Part shown: positions 8,764-16,603 of the stretch, one piece after another
How the letters are laid out: the number at the start of each line of letters is the position of its first letter
Position numbering within the stretch: the stretch's first letter is position 1
Source: Microbulbifer agarilyticus
GTDB taxonomy: Bacteria > Pseudomonadota > Gammaproteobacteria > Pseudomonadales > Cellvibrionaceae
Length of the DNA: 64,000 nucleotides
Direction: 5' to 3'
Assembly (NCBI RefSeq): GCF_020171345.1
Contig: NZ_JAIUZM010000002.1
Location: 310,001-374,000 of the forward strand
Position numbers and translations under genes: made by a program
Notes under the pieces: generated by a model
Database searches by the model: none
The model's input: only the letters and a program-made list of their open reading frames with translations
Told to the model about the DNA's origin: nothing

Positions 8764-9195
8764 GCGTTACCTGCTCTGGCTTATTGAAATGGGAAGAAAA
8801 GTGGACACATAGAATGGTGGCATTGTCCGGTAGCGGGCGGGGAGGAGGGAATAGCCGATTCGTGTGATCTGCATGACAATTTTAGTCGCGTTAACCCCGA
8901 CTATCCCCACGCCTGTTAAATGCGGACATTTCGAGCGGAAGTTCATTGCAAATTCGGTTCGACTTGCCTAGTGTTGGCGCTGCTAACTCTTGTGAGTTGG
9001 CTGCCAATTACCTCGTGTCTGGTCTTTAACGGACATTTGCATGTCCTTATTTGACCTGCAATAAAGCTCGACGGTTGGAATATGCTTTAGACCCGTCAGG
9101 ATCCTGGCCGGGTATGCCGAGATGTCACTGAATCTCAATGCGTCTGGGCGGTCAGCTCCTCTGGGAGATTAAATAATAACGATAGCGGCGGTGGT
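8764..9195. promoter_or_regulatory. 432-base divergent control region with two hairpins
   Basis: No gene seen. It must hold the promoters of the MBL gene (minus) and the BASS operon (plus). Two structures stand out: AACTC/GAGTT around 8985-9000, nested inside TTGGC/GCCAA, and the palindrome GGACAT-ttgc-ATGTCC at 9031-9046. Either could be a regulator site or leader structure of the plus-strand operon. No recognised riboswitch. Confidence 0.4.
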
Positions 9196-10122
9196 ATGGA
9201 CCCAGTCTCCCTCGACTTTAATCCCGAGACTCTCGTTGCGCTCAACGTCATGATTGCCATCATGATGTTTGGTGTCTCGCTGGAACTCAAACCCGACGAT
9301 TTCAAACGCATCGCCAGAAACCCCAAAGCGCCGATTATCGGGCTGGTGCTGCAATTCCTGATACTGCCAGCGGCCACATGCGTGGCGACCTGGTTGCTCA
9401 AGATCGATCCAATGCTGGCAATGGGTATGATGCTCGTGGCTTCCTGCCCCGGGGGTACCTTCTCCAATATCATGACCTGGGTGGCGCGTGGTAATGTGGC
9501 GGTGTCCGTGAGTATGACTGCCGTATCCAGCGTCGCCGCGAGTGTGCTAACGCCGCTGAACTTTGCCTTGTATTCCTGGTTGAACCCATACACCCGTCCT
9601 CTGCTCACCGAAATTGCCATGGACCCGATCGGTTTGTTGCTGGTGGTGATTATGGTGCTCGGTGTGCCCCTGGTGCTGGGGATGCTGGTAGGTGGGCGTT
9701 TTCCTGGGTTGTCTCGAAAAGTAGAGAAGCCCCTGCGCCTGTTCGCCATGGGGCTTATGCTACTGCTTGCTGCGATCGCTTTCTTCAAGAATACCGATCA
9801 GTTCTTGCAGCATTTCAATTTGTTCTTCTTCCTGGTCGTTGCCCACAATGCACTGGCTTTGTTCCTGGGCTATTGGGGGGCCAAGCTATCCGGTCTGCCG
9901 CCGGCGGACTGTCGGGCGATATCGCTGGAAGTGGGTATTCAGAACGGCGCGCTCGCGCTGGTTATCATCTTCACTTTTTTCCCCAATGCATCCGGCATGC
10001 TGCTGATCGCAGGTTTCTGGGGAGTCTGGCATTTGGTCAGTGGCATCACCTTGTCTACCTATTGGTCTCGCCGACCGTTAGAAGCCTCTGTTCAGGCCCA
10101 TCAGGTTCAAAATAAAGCGTAA
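9196..10122 (+). CDS. Bile acid:sodium symporter (BASS) family transporter
   Basis: 308 residues with about nine or ten hydrophobic helices. BASS hallmarks are MIAIMMFGVSLELKPDDFKR in the first helices, SCPGGTFSNIMTWVARGNVAVSV (the SCPGG-xxSN sodium/substrate crossover motif) and ALEVGIQNGALAL-like SLEVGIQNGALALVI (the second crossover, E-x-G-x-Q-N). Members import organic acids with sodium; substrates include bile acids, pyruvate and pantoate. First gene of a tight operon with the TauE/SafE gene (21-base gap) and an amidohydrolase, suggesting uptake of an acyl-amino acid or related acid that the third gene cleaves (inference). Confidence 0.9.
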   Translation: MDPVSLDFNPETLVALNVMIAIMMFGVSLELKPDDFKRIARNPKAPIIGLVLQFLILPAATCVATWLLKIDPMLAMGMMLVASCPGGTFSNIMTWVARGNVAVSVSMTAVSSVAASVLTPLNFALYSWLNPYTRPLLTEIAMDPIGLLLVVIMVLGVPLVLGMLVGGRFPGLSRKVEKPLRLFAMGLMLLLAAIAFFKNTDQFLQHFNLFFFLVVAHNALALFLGYWGAKLSGLPPADCRAISLEVGIQNGALALVIIFTFFPNASGMLLIAGFWGVWHLVSGITLSTYWSRRPLEASVQAHQVQNKA

Positions 10123-10143
10123 GCGATTTCAGGAGTTGTAGTA

Positions 10144-10887
10144 GTGGAAATCCTTTGGATTCTTTTTGGCTTCATTATTTTGCTGGCCTTTACGCTGGAG
10201 GCAATTACCGGTTTCGGCAGTATCGTGGTGGCGCTGTCGCTGGGGCTGCTGTTCCTGCCGATCGACATGATTCTGCCGATCCTGGTCGCATTGAATATTC
10301 CCATGACCGGCACCCTGGCGTTCAAGAACCGCCATAACATCGACCTGCCTTTGCTGTTAAAAACAATTTTGCCGGGCATGCTGCTGGGTACCCTGACCGG
10401 TTATTTTGCGAAACCCTATCTGGATGAAGAATTCCTCAAACAGGCACTGGGGGTGCTAATTATCTGGTTCTCTGGCCGGGAACTGTACCGTCTGTACCAC
10501 CAGTTTAATGACCGGGCCAAGCCTGCTTGGCTGACACGGTTCATTACCTATTTCGCGGGTATCACCCATGGTCTGTTTGCCAGTGGTGGTCCATTGCTGG
10601 TGTACGCGGTGGCCGGAACCAAAATCGATAAGGCTCGCTTTCGCGCGACAATGGTTACCGTCTGGTTCAGCATGAACTGTTTGCTGTTTACTGCGTTCCT
10701 ATTGGACGGACGTATGCAGCCGCTGCTGATTAACGTGCTCTGGTATTTGCCATTGTTAGTGGTTGCCGTGAAGTTGGGCAACTATCTGCACGACCGCTTG
10801 AATGAAAACCACTTCAGAATCGGGGTGTATACCCTGCTATTTGTGACGGGCGTGATCCTGATCGCAAGTCGCTACCTGACTCAATAA
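10144..10887 (+). CDS. TauE/SafE family membrane permease
   Basis: 247 residues, about seven or eight hydrophobic segments. The characteristic repeats EAITGFGSIVVALSLGLLFL and GITHGLFASGGPLLVYAV (paired G-x-GG motifs of the two half-domains) define the family, which moves sulfite, sulfoacetate, taurine or other small anions. Start is GTG 10144 with AGGAG eight bases upstream. It sits 21 bases behind the BASS gene and 29 bases ahead of the amidohydrolase, so the three are almost surely co-transcribed. Direction of transport (uptake or export of a product) cannot be read from sequence. Confidence 0.88.
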   Translation: MEILWILFGFIILLAFTLEAITGFGSIVVALSLGLLFLPIDMILPILVALNIPMTGTLAFKNRHNIDLPLLLKTILPGMLLGTLTGYFAKPYLDEEFLKQALGVLIIWFSGRELYRLYHQFNDRAKPAWLTRFITYFAGITHGLFASGGPLLVYAVAGTKIDKARFRATMVTVWFSMNCLLFTAFLLDGRMQPLLINVLWYLPLLVVAVKLGNYLHDRLNENHFRIGVYTLLFVTGVILIASRYLTQ

Positions 10888-10916
10888 CGATAACTAGAAC
10901 CGGCGGTACCGCACCT

Positions 10917-12695
10917 ATGTACGACATCATTATCAAAAATGGTACTTACTTTGATGGCTCCAAGGCTAAGGAAAAGCTGGCCCACGTTGCCATTAAAGAT
11001 GGAAAAATCGCAAAAGTCAGCGAACAGCCGCTCGATGAAGCTGCTGCCGGTAAGATTATTGATGCGGCGGGCAAGTGGATAACCCCGGGGTTTCTCGAGA
11101 TTCATAGTCACTACGATGCTGAGGTTGTGGCGGCGCCCGCACTGAAAGAATCCGTGCGTCACGGCGTGACCTCCATCGCGATTGGTTCCTGCTCTATCTC
11201 CATGGTCAATAGTGCTGCGGAAGACTGTTCCGACCTGTTTACGCGCGTTGAAGCGGTGCCCCGTGAGGCCGTACTGCCAATCCTGTTTGAAAAGAAACAG
11301 TGGACCGATGCAAGGGGTTACCGGGAGTTCTATGACCAGCATCCACTGGGCCCTAACGTGTTGAGTTTTATTGGCCACAGCGATATGCGTGTTGCGGCGA
11401 TGGGGATCGACCGTGCCACCAGTGATGTAAAGCCGACCGAAGAAGAAATGCAGGCAATGGAGCGCATGCTGGAAGAGGCGCTGGATGCAGGCTGCGTTGG
11501 CATGTCCATGATGACCACCAAGCTCGACAAGATGGATGGTGAACGCGCCTGGAGCCAGCCATTGCCGTCAACCTTTTCTACCTGGTGGGAGTTCAAACGC
11601 CTGTTCAAGATCCTGCGCCGCCGCGGTGCGATCCTGCAGGGCGCCCCGGATGCGGTAAAGAAAGTGAATGTGTTTGGCTTCCTGTGGCAGGCGCACGGTT
11701 TGTTCCGCAAGCCGATGAAGGTCACTATGCTGACCGCGCTGGACCTGAAGTCCAACCCGTTCCTGCATCTCATCACCCGCGCCAGCGGCTGGCTGGCTAA
11801 CAAAGTGCTGCGCGGCAACTACCGCTGGCAGACCCTACCGGCGCCGTTCACCGTGCATCTGGAAGGCTTGAATGTGAATGCATTTGAGGAGTTCGAGACT
11901 GGCGCTCTGCTTCGGGACATGAAAGACGAGTCGGAGCTGTACAAGAAGATCAACGAGCCGGAATTCCGCAAGGAATTCAAAAAACACATTTCCGAGATTT
12001 TCACTGTGGGTCTTTGGCACCGTGACTTCAGCGACGGTTGGATCACCCATTGCCCGGACGAATCTCTGGTGGGCAAGAACTTCAAGGAGATTGCCGATAC
12101 TTACGGGGTGGAGCCGGTCGATGCCTACTTCGATTTGGCGACCAAGTACAAAGAACAGTTGCGCTGGAAAACCAATTACTCCAATGCGCGACCGCACATT
12201 ATGCAAAAGCTCATCAAGAGCCCCTCGACCCATATTGGCTTTGGCGATAGCGGGGCGCATATCCGTTCGCTCGCCATGTACAACTTCCCGTTGCGCATGC
12301 TGAAGTATGTATTTGATGCACAGAAAGCTGGCGCACCGTTTATGACCAATGCCGAGGCCGTGCACAAGCTGACCGGCGACCTGGGGAGCTGGTTCGGCCT
12401 GAGCGCCGGCTATATCCGCGAAGGCGATCGCGCCGACGTGGTGATCCTTAACCCTGAAGGTGTGAACGATGATGTGGATCAGATCCACGAGGCGCCAATG
12501 GAAGGGTTTGGTATGGATAGGCTTGTTAAGCGCAATGACGATGCGATTGAAGCGACCCTAGTAAACGGCAAGGTGGTGTACCAGAAAGAGGGCGCGACTG
12601 CTGATAACTTTGCTCACGATTTTGGGTCGTCAACCGGTTACGGTAGGTTCCTTGTAAATGCTGAGGTTTCAGGATTAAAAATGGCGGAAGCTTAG
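10917..12695 (+). CDS. N-acyl-D-amino-acid deacylase/amidohydrolase family 3 protein
   Basis: 592-residue metal-dependent amidohydrolase. The N-terminal strand MYDIIIKNGTYFDG is the usual composite-domain start. H63 and H65 in GFLEIHSHYDAE bind metal, and the SIAIGSCSIS segment carries the cysteine equivalent to the metal-bridging Cys of D-aminoacylase. FIGHSDMRV supplies a further His, and FGDSGAHIRSLA near residue 442 the catalytic Asp. The end (EGDRADVVILNPEGVNDD) closes the beta domain. It is longer than D-aminoacylase (about 480), with extra sequence in the middle (about 195-310). Cytoplasmic, third gene of the transporter operon. D-aminoacylase activity is a family inference; other N-acyl or lactone substrates are possible. 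Confidence 0.85.
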   Translation: MYDIIIKNGTYFDGSKAKEKLAHVAIKDGKIAKVSEQPLDEAAAGKIIDAAGKWITPGFLEIHSHYDAEVVAAPALKESVRHGVTSIAIGSCSISMVNSAAEDCSDLFTRVEAVPREAVLPILFEKKQWTDARGYREFYDQHPLGPNVLSFIGHSDMRVAAMGIDRATSDVKPTEEEMQAMERMLEEALDAGCVGMSMMTTKLDKMDGERAWSQPLPSTFSTWWEFKRLFKILRRRGAILQGAPDAVKKVNVFGFLWQAHGLFRKPMKVTMLTALDLKSNPFLHLITRASGWLANKVLRGNYRWQTLPAPFTVHLEGLNVNAFEEFETGALLRDMKDESELYKKINEPEFRKEFKKHISEIFTVGLWHRDFSDGWITHCPDESLVGKNFKEIADTYGVEPVDAYFDLATKYKEQLRWKTNYSNARPHIMQKLIKSPSTHIGFGDSGAHIRSLAMYNFPLRMLKYVFDAQKAGAPFMTNAEAVHKLTGDLGSWFGLSAGYIREGDRADVVILNPEGVNDDVDQIHEAPMEGFGMDRLVKRNDDAIEATLVNGKVVYQKEGATADNFAHDFGSSTGYGRFLVNAEVSGLKMAEA

Positions 12696-12698
12696 CGA

Positions 12699-12736
12699 TG
12701 TTGGGGCAGCGCCATGATTTTGGTGCTGCCCCAACA
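12699..12736. terminator. Long perfect stem-loop between convergent genes
   Basis: TGTTGGGGCAGC pairs with GCTGCCCCAACA, and CC/GG pairs continue inside across one mismatch. It lies just past the amidohydrolase stop and before the stop of the opposite-strand 12773-13651 gene. No T-run on either side. The position argues for a two-way termination or mRNA 3'-end protection role. Confidence 0.6.
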
Positions 12737-12772
12737 AAGTTCACACCATCTCCCACTAGCAGCTGACGCCTT

Positions 12773-13651
12773 CTATTGAGCTGCCTCCACCTCTGCTTCC
12801 TGATCTGCGCTCGCGACCTCAGACACGTTCGTGACGGTTACTTGGGCTCCGGCAAATACAGGGGCCGAATAATTGCTTTTTGCCGCAAGCGCTTCATCGG
12901 CGGTGTTTACGGTGAGCTTTTTTAAGGTTTCCAGGCTTTCGATGTGCAGGAAGTTTCCGTCCTCTGGCAGTGTTTCATCATAGGTATCTCGAAACCAGCG
13001 TCGCCCATGTGTAACCACTCTGCCGGTTGAGTCTTTAGCCGACGGTAGGCCGGGGAGCATGTAGTCCATCGTAAAGCCCTTGTAGAACTCCTTAATTTCC
13101 GCTGGGTTGTGGAAGTCGGAAAAATCGATCTCGAATTTATTGGTCACGCTGAAATAGGTAAAGCCGGTTACCTGAGTCTTCGGGCCACAGATCGGCTCTA
13201 CCATTTGGGCGGTCTCAATTGGATCGCGCATAATGGAGCAGCCTTCAAAAATGATTTTCGACTGCACCGTAACGCCGGACTTCTTCAATGCTTCCCGGAC
13301 ATCTGCAAGGCTCGGGTTGGCGCCACCGATCAGCAGATAACCGGGCCCCGAATGCACATCGATCACAAGCGTATCAATCCTACTGTACTTGCTTAGGATT
13401 GCAGAAAGTGCCGCTAATGACGTGGCCCCCACCAGTTTTGCCTGTGGGTAATAGGCACGTGCGAGTATTGGAGCGAATTCACGAATACCCGCGTCGCCGT
13501 TATCGTAAACCATCAGTGTCTTGATTGAGGGCCCCTTGGCGGCGGGAGACCCGCCGCCGGTGGCCGCCTTGGTGTCTGTCACCGGTGTCTGCGTCAACAT
13601 CTGCGCATTAAGCATGCGCGTGACATCGATGACGGGATGTACTGGAGGCAT
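12773..13651 (-). CDS. Unrecognised protein with clan CD (caspase/CHAT/DUF4347)-like His/Cys pattern
   Basis: 292 residues, second gene of a two-gene unit. ATG 13651 follows AAGGAG eight bases upstream, overlapping the stop of the first gene (12-base gap). Residues 1-40 are a Gly/Ala-rich low-complexity lead. Residues 42-170 alternate beta and helix: IKTLMVYDNGDAG, IDTLVIDVHSGPGYLLIGG (H100) and SKIIFEGCSIMRD (C138), then VTGFTYFSV. The spacing of a His-x-Gly turn, a Leu-Gly-Gly strand and a strand ending in Gly-Cys-Ser matches the catalytic His/Cys layout of DUF4347, CHAT and caspase-type folds. That is my inference, not a confirmed hit. Residues 170-292 are unassigned. No signal peptide. 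Confidence 0.6.
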   Translation of the reverse strand: MPPVHPVIDVTRMLNAQMLTQTPVTDTKAATGGGSPAAKGPSIKTLMVYDNGDAGIREFAPILARAYYPQAKLVGATSLAALSAILSKYSRIDTLVIDVHSGPGYLLIGGANPSLADVREALKKSGVTVQSKIIFEGCSIMRDPIETAQMVEPICGPKTQVTGFTYFSVTNKFEIDFSDFHNPAEIKEFYKGFTMDYMLPGLPSAKDSTGRVVTHGRRWFRDTYDETLPEDGNFLHIESLETLKKLTVNTADEALAAKSNYSAPVFAGAQVTVTNVSEVASADQEAEVEAAQ

Positions 13652-13663
13652 GAGGTTTGCTCC

Positions 13664-15301
13664 TTATTCCGCGGTTTCGGTCGCGCACAGGCGGTTCAGA
13701 TCTACGATGGTTTCCAGGCGGTCCTCAAGCTTGGCCTCAGCGATCGCCGTCTGAACGATACGCTCGCGATCGTTCGCCAGGGTTTCTTTGTTGGCGGCGG
13801 CGCGCTGAATGGTCATCGCGTACTCATCCAGAGCATCAGCCTGGCCCAGTAAGGCTTCAACGATGACACTGTCGGTACGCATGGTGATGCGCGAATCATT
13901 CAACAGCACGCCATCTACCGGGTTTGTCGCATCTTCCTGATGAAGTGGCCCGGTCTTGAAGCGGTAATAGCTGGTTGGGGTTGGCACCGGGAACTCGCCG
14001 TCTTCATCCAGAGTGGCGGGTGTGATTTCGATACGCGTGCCGTGGTCCACCAGGTTGACGCGCTCCAGGGTGGGAACCATTACGTCGTCACGGTCGGCGA
14101 TAAAGCCGGCAACTTTCAAAATGGCGCGGGCCGCTTTCGGAATCTTGTGCTCAACGACAAACTCCTGCAAAAAGCCCAGCAGGCCGGAAATAGGCACTTC
14201 GCGCCAGGAATCGCGACGACCATTGGTGAAGGCTACGCGTACATCCTTGAGGTGCAGTTTGGTAATGTATTCCTGATTCAGTTCGCGGAATACAAAGTTG
14301 AGCACGCGGCGCATATTGGCGTTGCTGATGGTGCGCTCGATGAAAGTTTCGGAGCCAGACTCTTCTTCGCGTTCAGAGCTGCTTGTGACCGACATTTCGC
14401 GTTTGCTAGAGGCCTCGGCGGCATGCTCCTTAACGGATTCTGCAGCCTGCTTGGCGAACTGTTCACGGCCACTGGAGTACTCACCACTGCCGCCACCGGA
14501 GACGCTGGCACTGCCAAAGCCCCAACTGGCGGAAACCTCGGCTTCCACATGCCACTCTTCGGTCTTCGATTTTGTTTGCTTGTCGGTGGTCTCATTCTGG
14601 ATTTTATCTGCGAAGCGCTCGCGCGCAGATTGCTCATGGGAGTCAATGATGCTTGATGACTCCTGGCGGCTTTCCTTTGTGCTCTGCCAGGTGCGCATGG
14701 AGATCTTCGTGGTTTCCCCAGGGAGCAGGGTAAAGGTCTTTACGGTTTTACCCATACCGTAGTCGCCCAGGAATGAGCTAACGCCATAGCGTTCGACAAG
14801 GAAGATCTTTGGTTTTTCTGACGATTCGATGGGGTGCGGGGTGTAGGTCAGGTTACCCGCCCAGCCAACGGAGGGTACCATTACCATGCCGTTATCAATA
14901 TTTTCCTTGAAAACATCCGGGTCGATGGCCTTATTGAGGGCTGAGATGGTTTTCAGTTGCTGGCTGTCAGTCGCGCGCGCCCTGGGTTGATCCAGAGAAT
15001 CGTTCGGCAAGCGGGTCACTCGGGTACTGATGCGGTGGATGCTGTCACTCAGGAAGTTCTGTACTTTGTTGTCGTTGGGCAAGAGCTTGTCTTTTACCTT
15101 TGGTTTAATCCCAAGCGAATCTTTGTATGAAGTGCCGGCGGACTTGGCCAGTGAGGTAAAGTCTTTGAAGCCCAGCCCTAAATCCAGCTCGATGATACGT
15201 CGACCTGTGTGGGCGCCAGGTAAAGGGACTTGATAGCTGATCTTCGCGGGTTGTCCGGCTTCGCTAAATTGGATGGCCTTGGGATCGACTTTGTCTGACA
15301 T
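13664..15301 (-). CDS. Unrecognised 545-residue protein with Gly/Ser core between charged arms
   Basis: First gene of the pair; ATG 15301 with AAGGA eight bases upstream. No signal peptide or membrane helix. Residues 1-200 are mixed alpha/beta, ending in FLVERYGVSSFLGDYGMGKT and TFTLLPGETTKISMRTWQS. About 204-250 and 276-320 are very charged, Ser-rich, probably long helices (arms). They bracket a Gly/Ser/Trp-rich stretch (254-275, ASWGFGSASVSGGGSG). A conserved-looking block follows, RTISNANMRRVLNFVFRELN (about 323-342), then a beta-rich part and a C-terminal coiled coil (about 485-540). The two-arm, glycine-tip layout is reminiscent of membrane-inserting or filament-forming proteins, but I do not recognise the family. 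Confidence 0.65.
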   Translation of the reverse strand: MSDKVDPKAIQFSEAGQPAKISYQVPLPGAHTGRRIIELDLGLGFKDFTSLAKSAGTSYKDSLGIKPKVKDKLLPNDNKVQNFLSDSIHRISTRVTRLPNDSLDQPRARATDSQQLKTISALNKAIDPDVFKENIDNGMVMVPSVGWAGNLTYTPHPIESSEKPKIFLVERYGVSSFLGDYGMGKTVKTFTLLPGETTKISMRTWQSTKESRQESSSIIDSHEQSARERFADKIQNETTDKQTKSKTEEWHVEAEVSASWGFGSASVSGGGSGEYSSGREQFAKQAAESVKEHAAEASSKREMSVTSSSEREEESGSETFIERTISNANMRRVLNFVFRELNQEYITKLHLKDVRVAFTNGRRDSWREVPISGLLGFLQEFVVEHKIPKAARAILKVAGFIADRDDVMVPTLERVNLVDHGTRIEITPATLDEDGEFPVPTPTSYYRFKTGPLHQEDATNPVDGVLLNDSRITMRTDSVIVEALLGQADALDEYAMTIQRAAANKETLANDRERIVQTAIAEAKLEDRLETIVDLNRLCATETAE

Positions 15302-15816
15302 GCGTAAATTCCTTTTTGTGTTCGGGTTTTTTATATTCGGTGCTGTAAATCCTTTTGCATCCGGAGCGTGGCCGTGCGTACTTTCAGTACGCGCACTTGC
15401 GAGGTTGCTTTTTAATGGGGCGTGAAGCGGCTCCGCAAGTTGAAAGCGCGGCGAGAATATCAGAGGTGTATTGGGGTGGTAAGTCGACGAAAATGTTTCT
15501 CACGACAGGCGAATGCAACAGGAGTCAATCTTCGAAAGCCTAAATAGTGCAGACGATTGATTTGCAAGGAAAATCGACAGGCAGAATCAATTCAGGGGAG
15601 TGAATTACAGCAGCTTACAGTGACTTACATAAAAATTACATTCGGCTCAATTCGTCGTTCTCATTGAGAAAGTTTTCCGTGCGGGTCTAGTCCGTTGGGT
15701 CGCCAAGTGCCGGACAGTTGTCCGGCTAGGCGTTTCCATAAGAGGCTCTCGAATGCCTGTGTGGCAAACCAGCCTGCGACGGTATGTATGGCGGGGTGAG
15801 ATAATGGAATGGATAT
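15302..15816. promoter_or_regulatory. 515-base intergenic region upstream of the 545/292-residue pair
   Basis: No gene seen; it carries the promoter of the minus-strand pair and the 3' end of the yciK operon. Close to the pair's start is an inverted repeat, GTGCGTACT-ttc-AGTACGCGC (15374-15394, one G-T pair), 73 bases ahead of the ATG. Farther away is a perfect palindrome, listed separately. The AT-rich 15540-15660 stretch looks like promoter-type DNA, but no clear -35/-10 is identifiable. Confidence 0.4.
15709..15726. repeat. Perfect 18-bp palindrome, probable 3' stem-loop of yciK operon
   Basis: GCCGGACAGTTGTCCGGC is fully self-complementary, with outer CGCC (15701-15704) and GGCG (15729-15732) extending it after short mismatches. 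It lies 91 bases past the yciK stop. No T-run follows, so it may be a transcript end, a repeat element or a protein site. Confidence 0.45.
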
Positions 15817-16572
15817 TTAACTTTGTGCGTTAAATTGTTTGCCGTTTACCCCGAGGCTATCGTCACCCATCAGGTACAGATAGGTCGGCATAATTTCTTC
15901 CGGGGTGGTGACGGTTGCCGGGTCTTCTGCCGGGTAGGCAGCGGCACGCATATTGGTGCGGGTGGCGCCGGGATTTACGCTGTTGACGCGAATGTTGGAA
16001 ACGCCATCCACTTCGTCCGCTAAGACCTGCATCAGGCCTTCGGTGGCAAATTTTGAAACCGAATAAGCGCCCCAGTAAGCGCGTCCTTTCAGGCCTACGC
16101 TGGAGCTGGTAAAGATGATCGAGCCGGCTTTGGATTCTTCCAGCAGTGGCAGCATCGCTTTTGTCAGGCCAAACGCTGCGTTCACGTTGATCTGCATGAC
16201 CTGTTGCCAGTTGGCGTAGTGGTAATTGGCAATTGGGGTGCGCTGGCCGAGTACGCCGGCGCAGTGCACGAGGCCGTCAAGGCGGCCAAATTCCTGGTCC
16301 ACGCCCTGGGCCAGGTATTCCAGTTGTTCCCAGCGTACCTCAGACAGGTCAACAGGCAGGATGGCGGGCTTGGCGCCGCCGGCCGCTTCGATTTCATCGT
16401 AAACGGCTTCCAGTTTGGGAACGGTGCGGCCAAGTAAGATGACGGTGGCGCCGTGGACGGCGTAGGCCTTTGCAGCAGCGCGGCCAATGCCGTCGCCGGC
16501 ACCAGTCACCAGAATAACTTTATCTTTCAGTAGGTCTGCGGGTGCTTGGTAGTTGGTGATGGTTTCAGACAT
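15817..16572 (-). CDS. yciK: YciK-type short-chain dehydrogenase
   Basis: 251-residue SDR oxidoreductase. Cofactor motif VTGAGDGIGRAAAKAYA (TGxxxGIG) starts near residue 21 and the NNAG equivalent is HCAGVLG. The catalytic Ser is in FTSSSVGLKG, and the YxxxK motif is YSVSKFATEG. The C-terminal PEEIMPTYLYLMGDDS segment is typical of the YciK subgroup, which is larger at this end than generic SDRs. Substrate is not known for the family. Last gene of the minus-strand mtaD-ubiG-mupP-yciK operon, the same order as in Pseudomonas upstream of gyrA. Confidence 0.9.
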   Translation of the reverse strand: MSETITNYQAPADLLKDKVILVTGAGDGIGRAAAKAYAVHGATVILLGRTVPKLEAVYDEIEAAGGAKPAILPVDLSEVRWEQLEYLAQGVDQEFGRLDGLVHCAGVLGQRTPIANYHYANWQQVMQINVNAAFGLTKAMLPLLEESKAGSIIFTSSSVGLKGRAYWGAYSVSKFATEGLMQVLADEVDGVSNIRVNSVNPGATRTNMRAAAYPAEDPATVTTPEEIMPTYLYLMGDDSLGVNGKQFNAQS

Positions 16573-16603
16573 CAGGATTTAGGCTCATCGGTAAAAAGTG
16601 TAA

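Noticed and set aside
13940-14656. 238-codon plus-strand open frame over the 545-residue gene
   Set aside because: No ribosome site, and the minus-strand gene has ribosome sites and a coupled partner; taken as a shadow.
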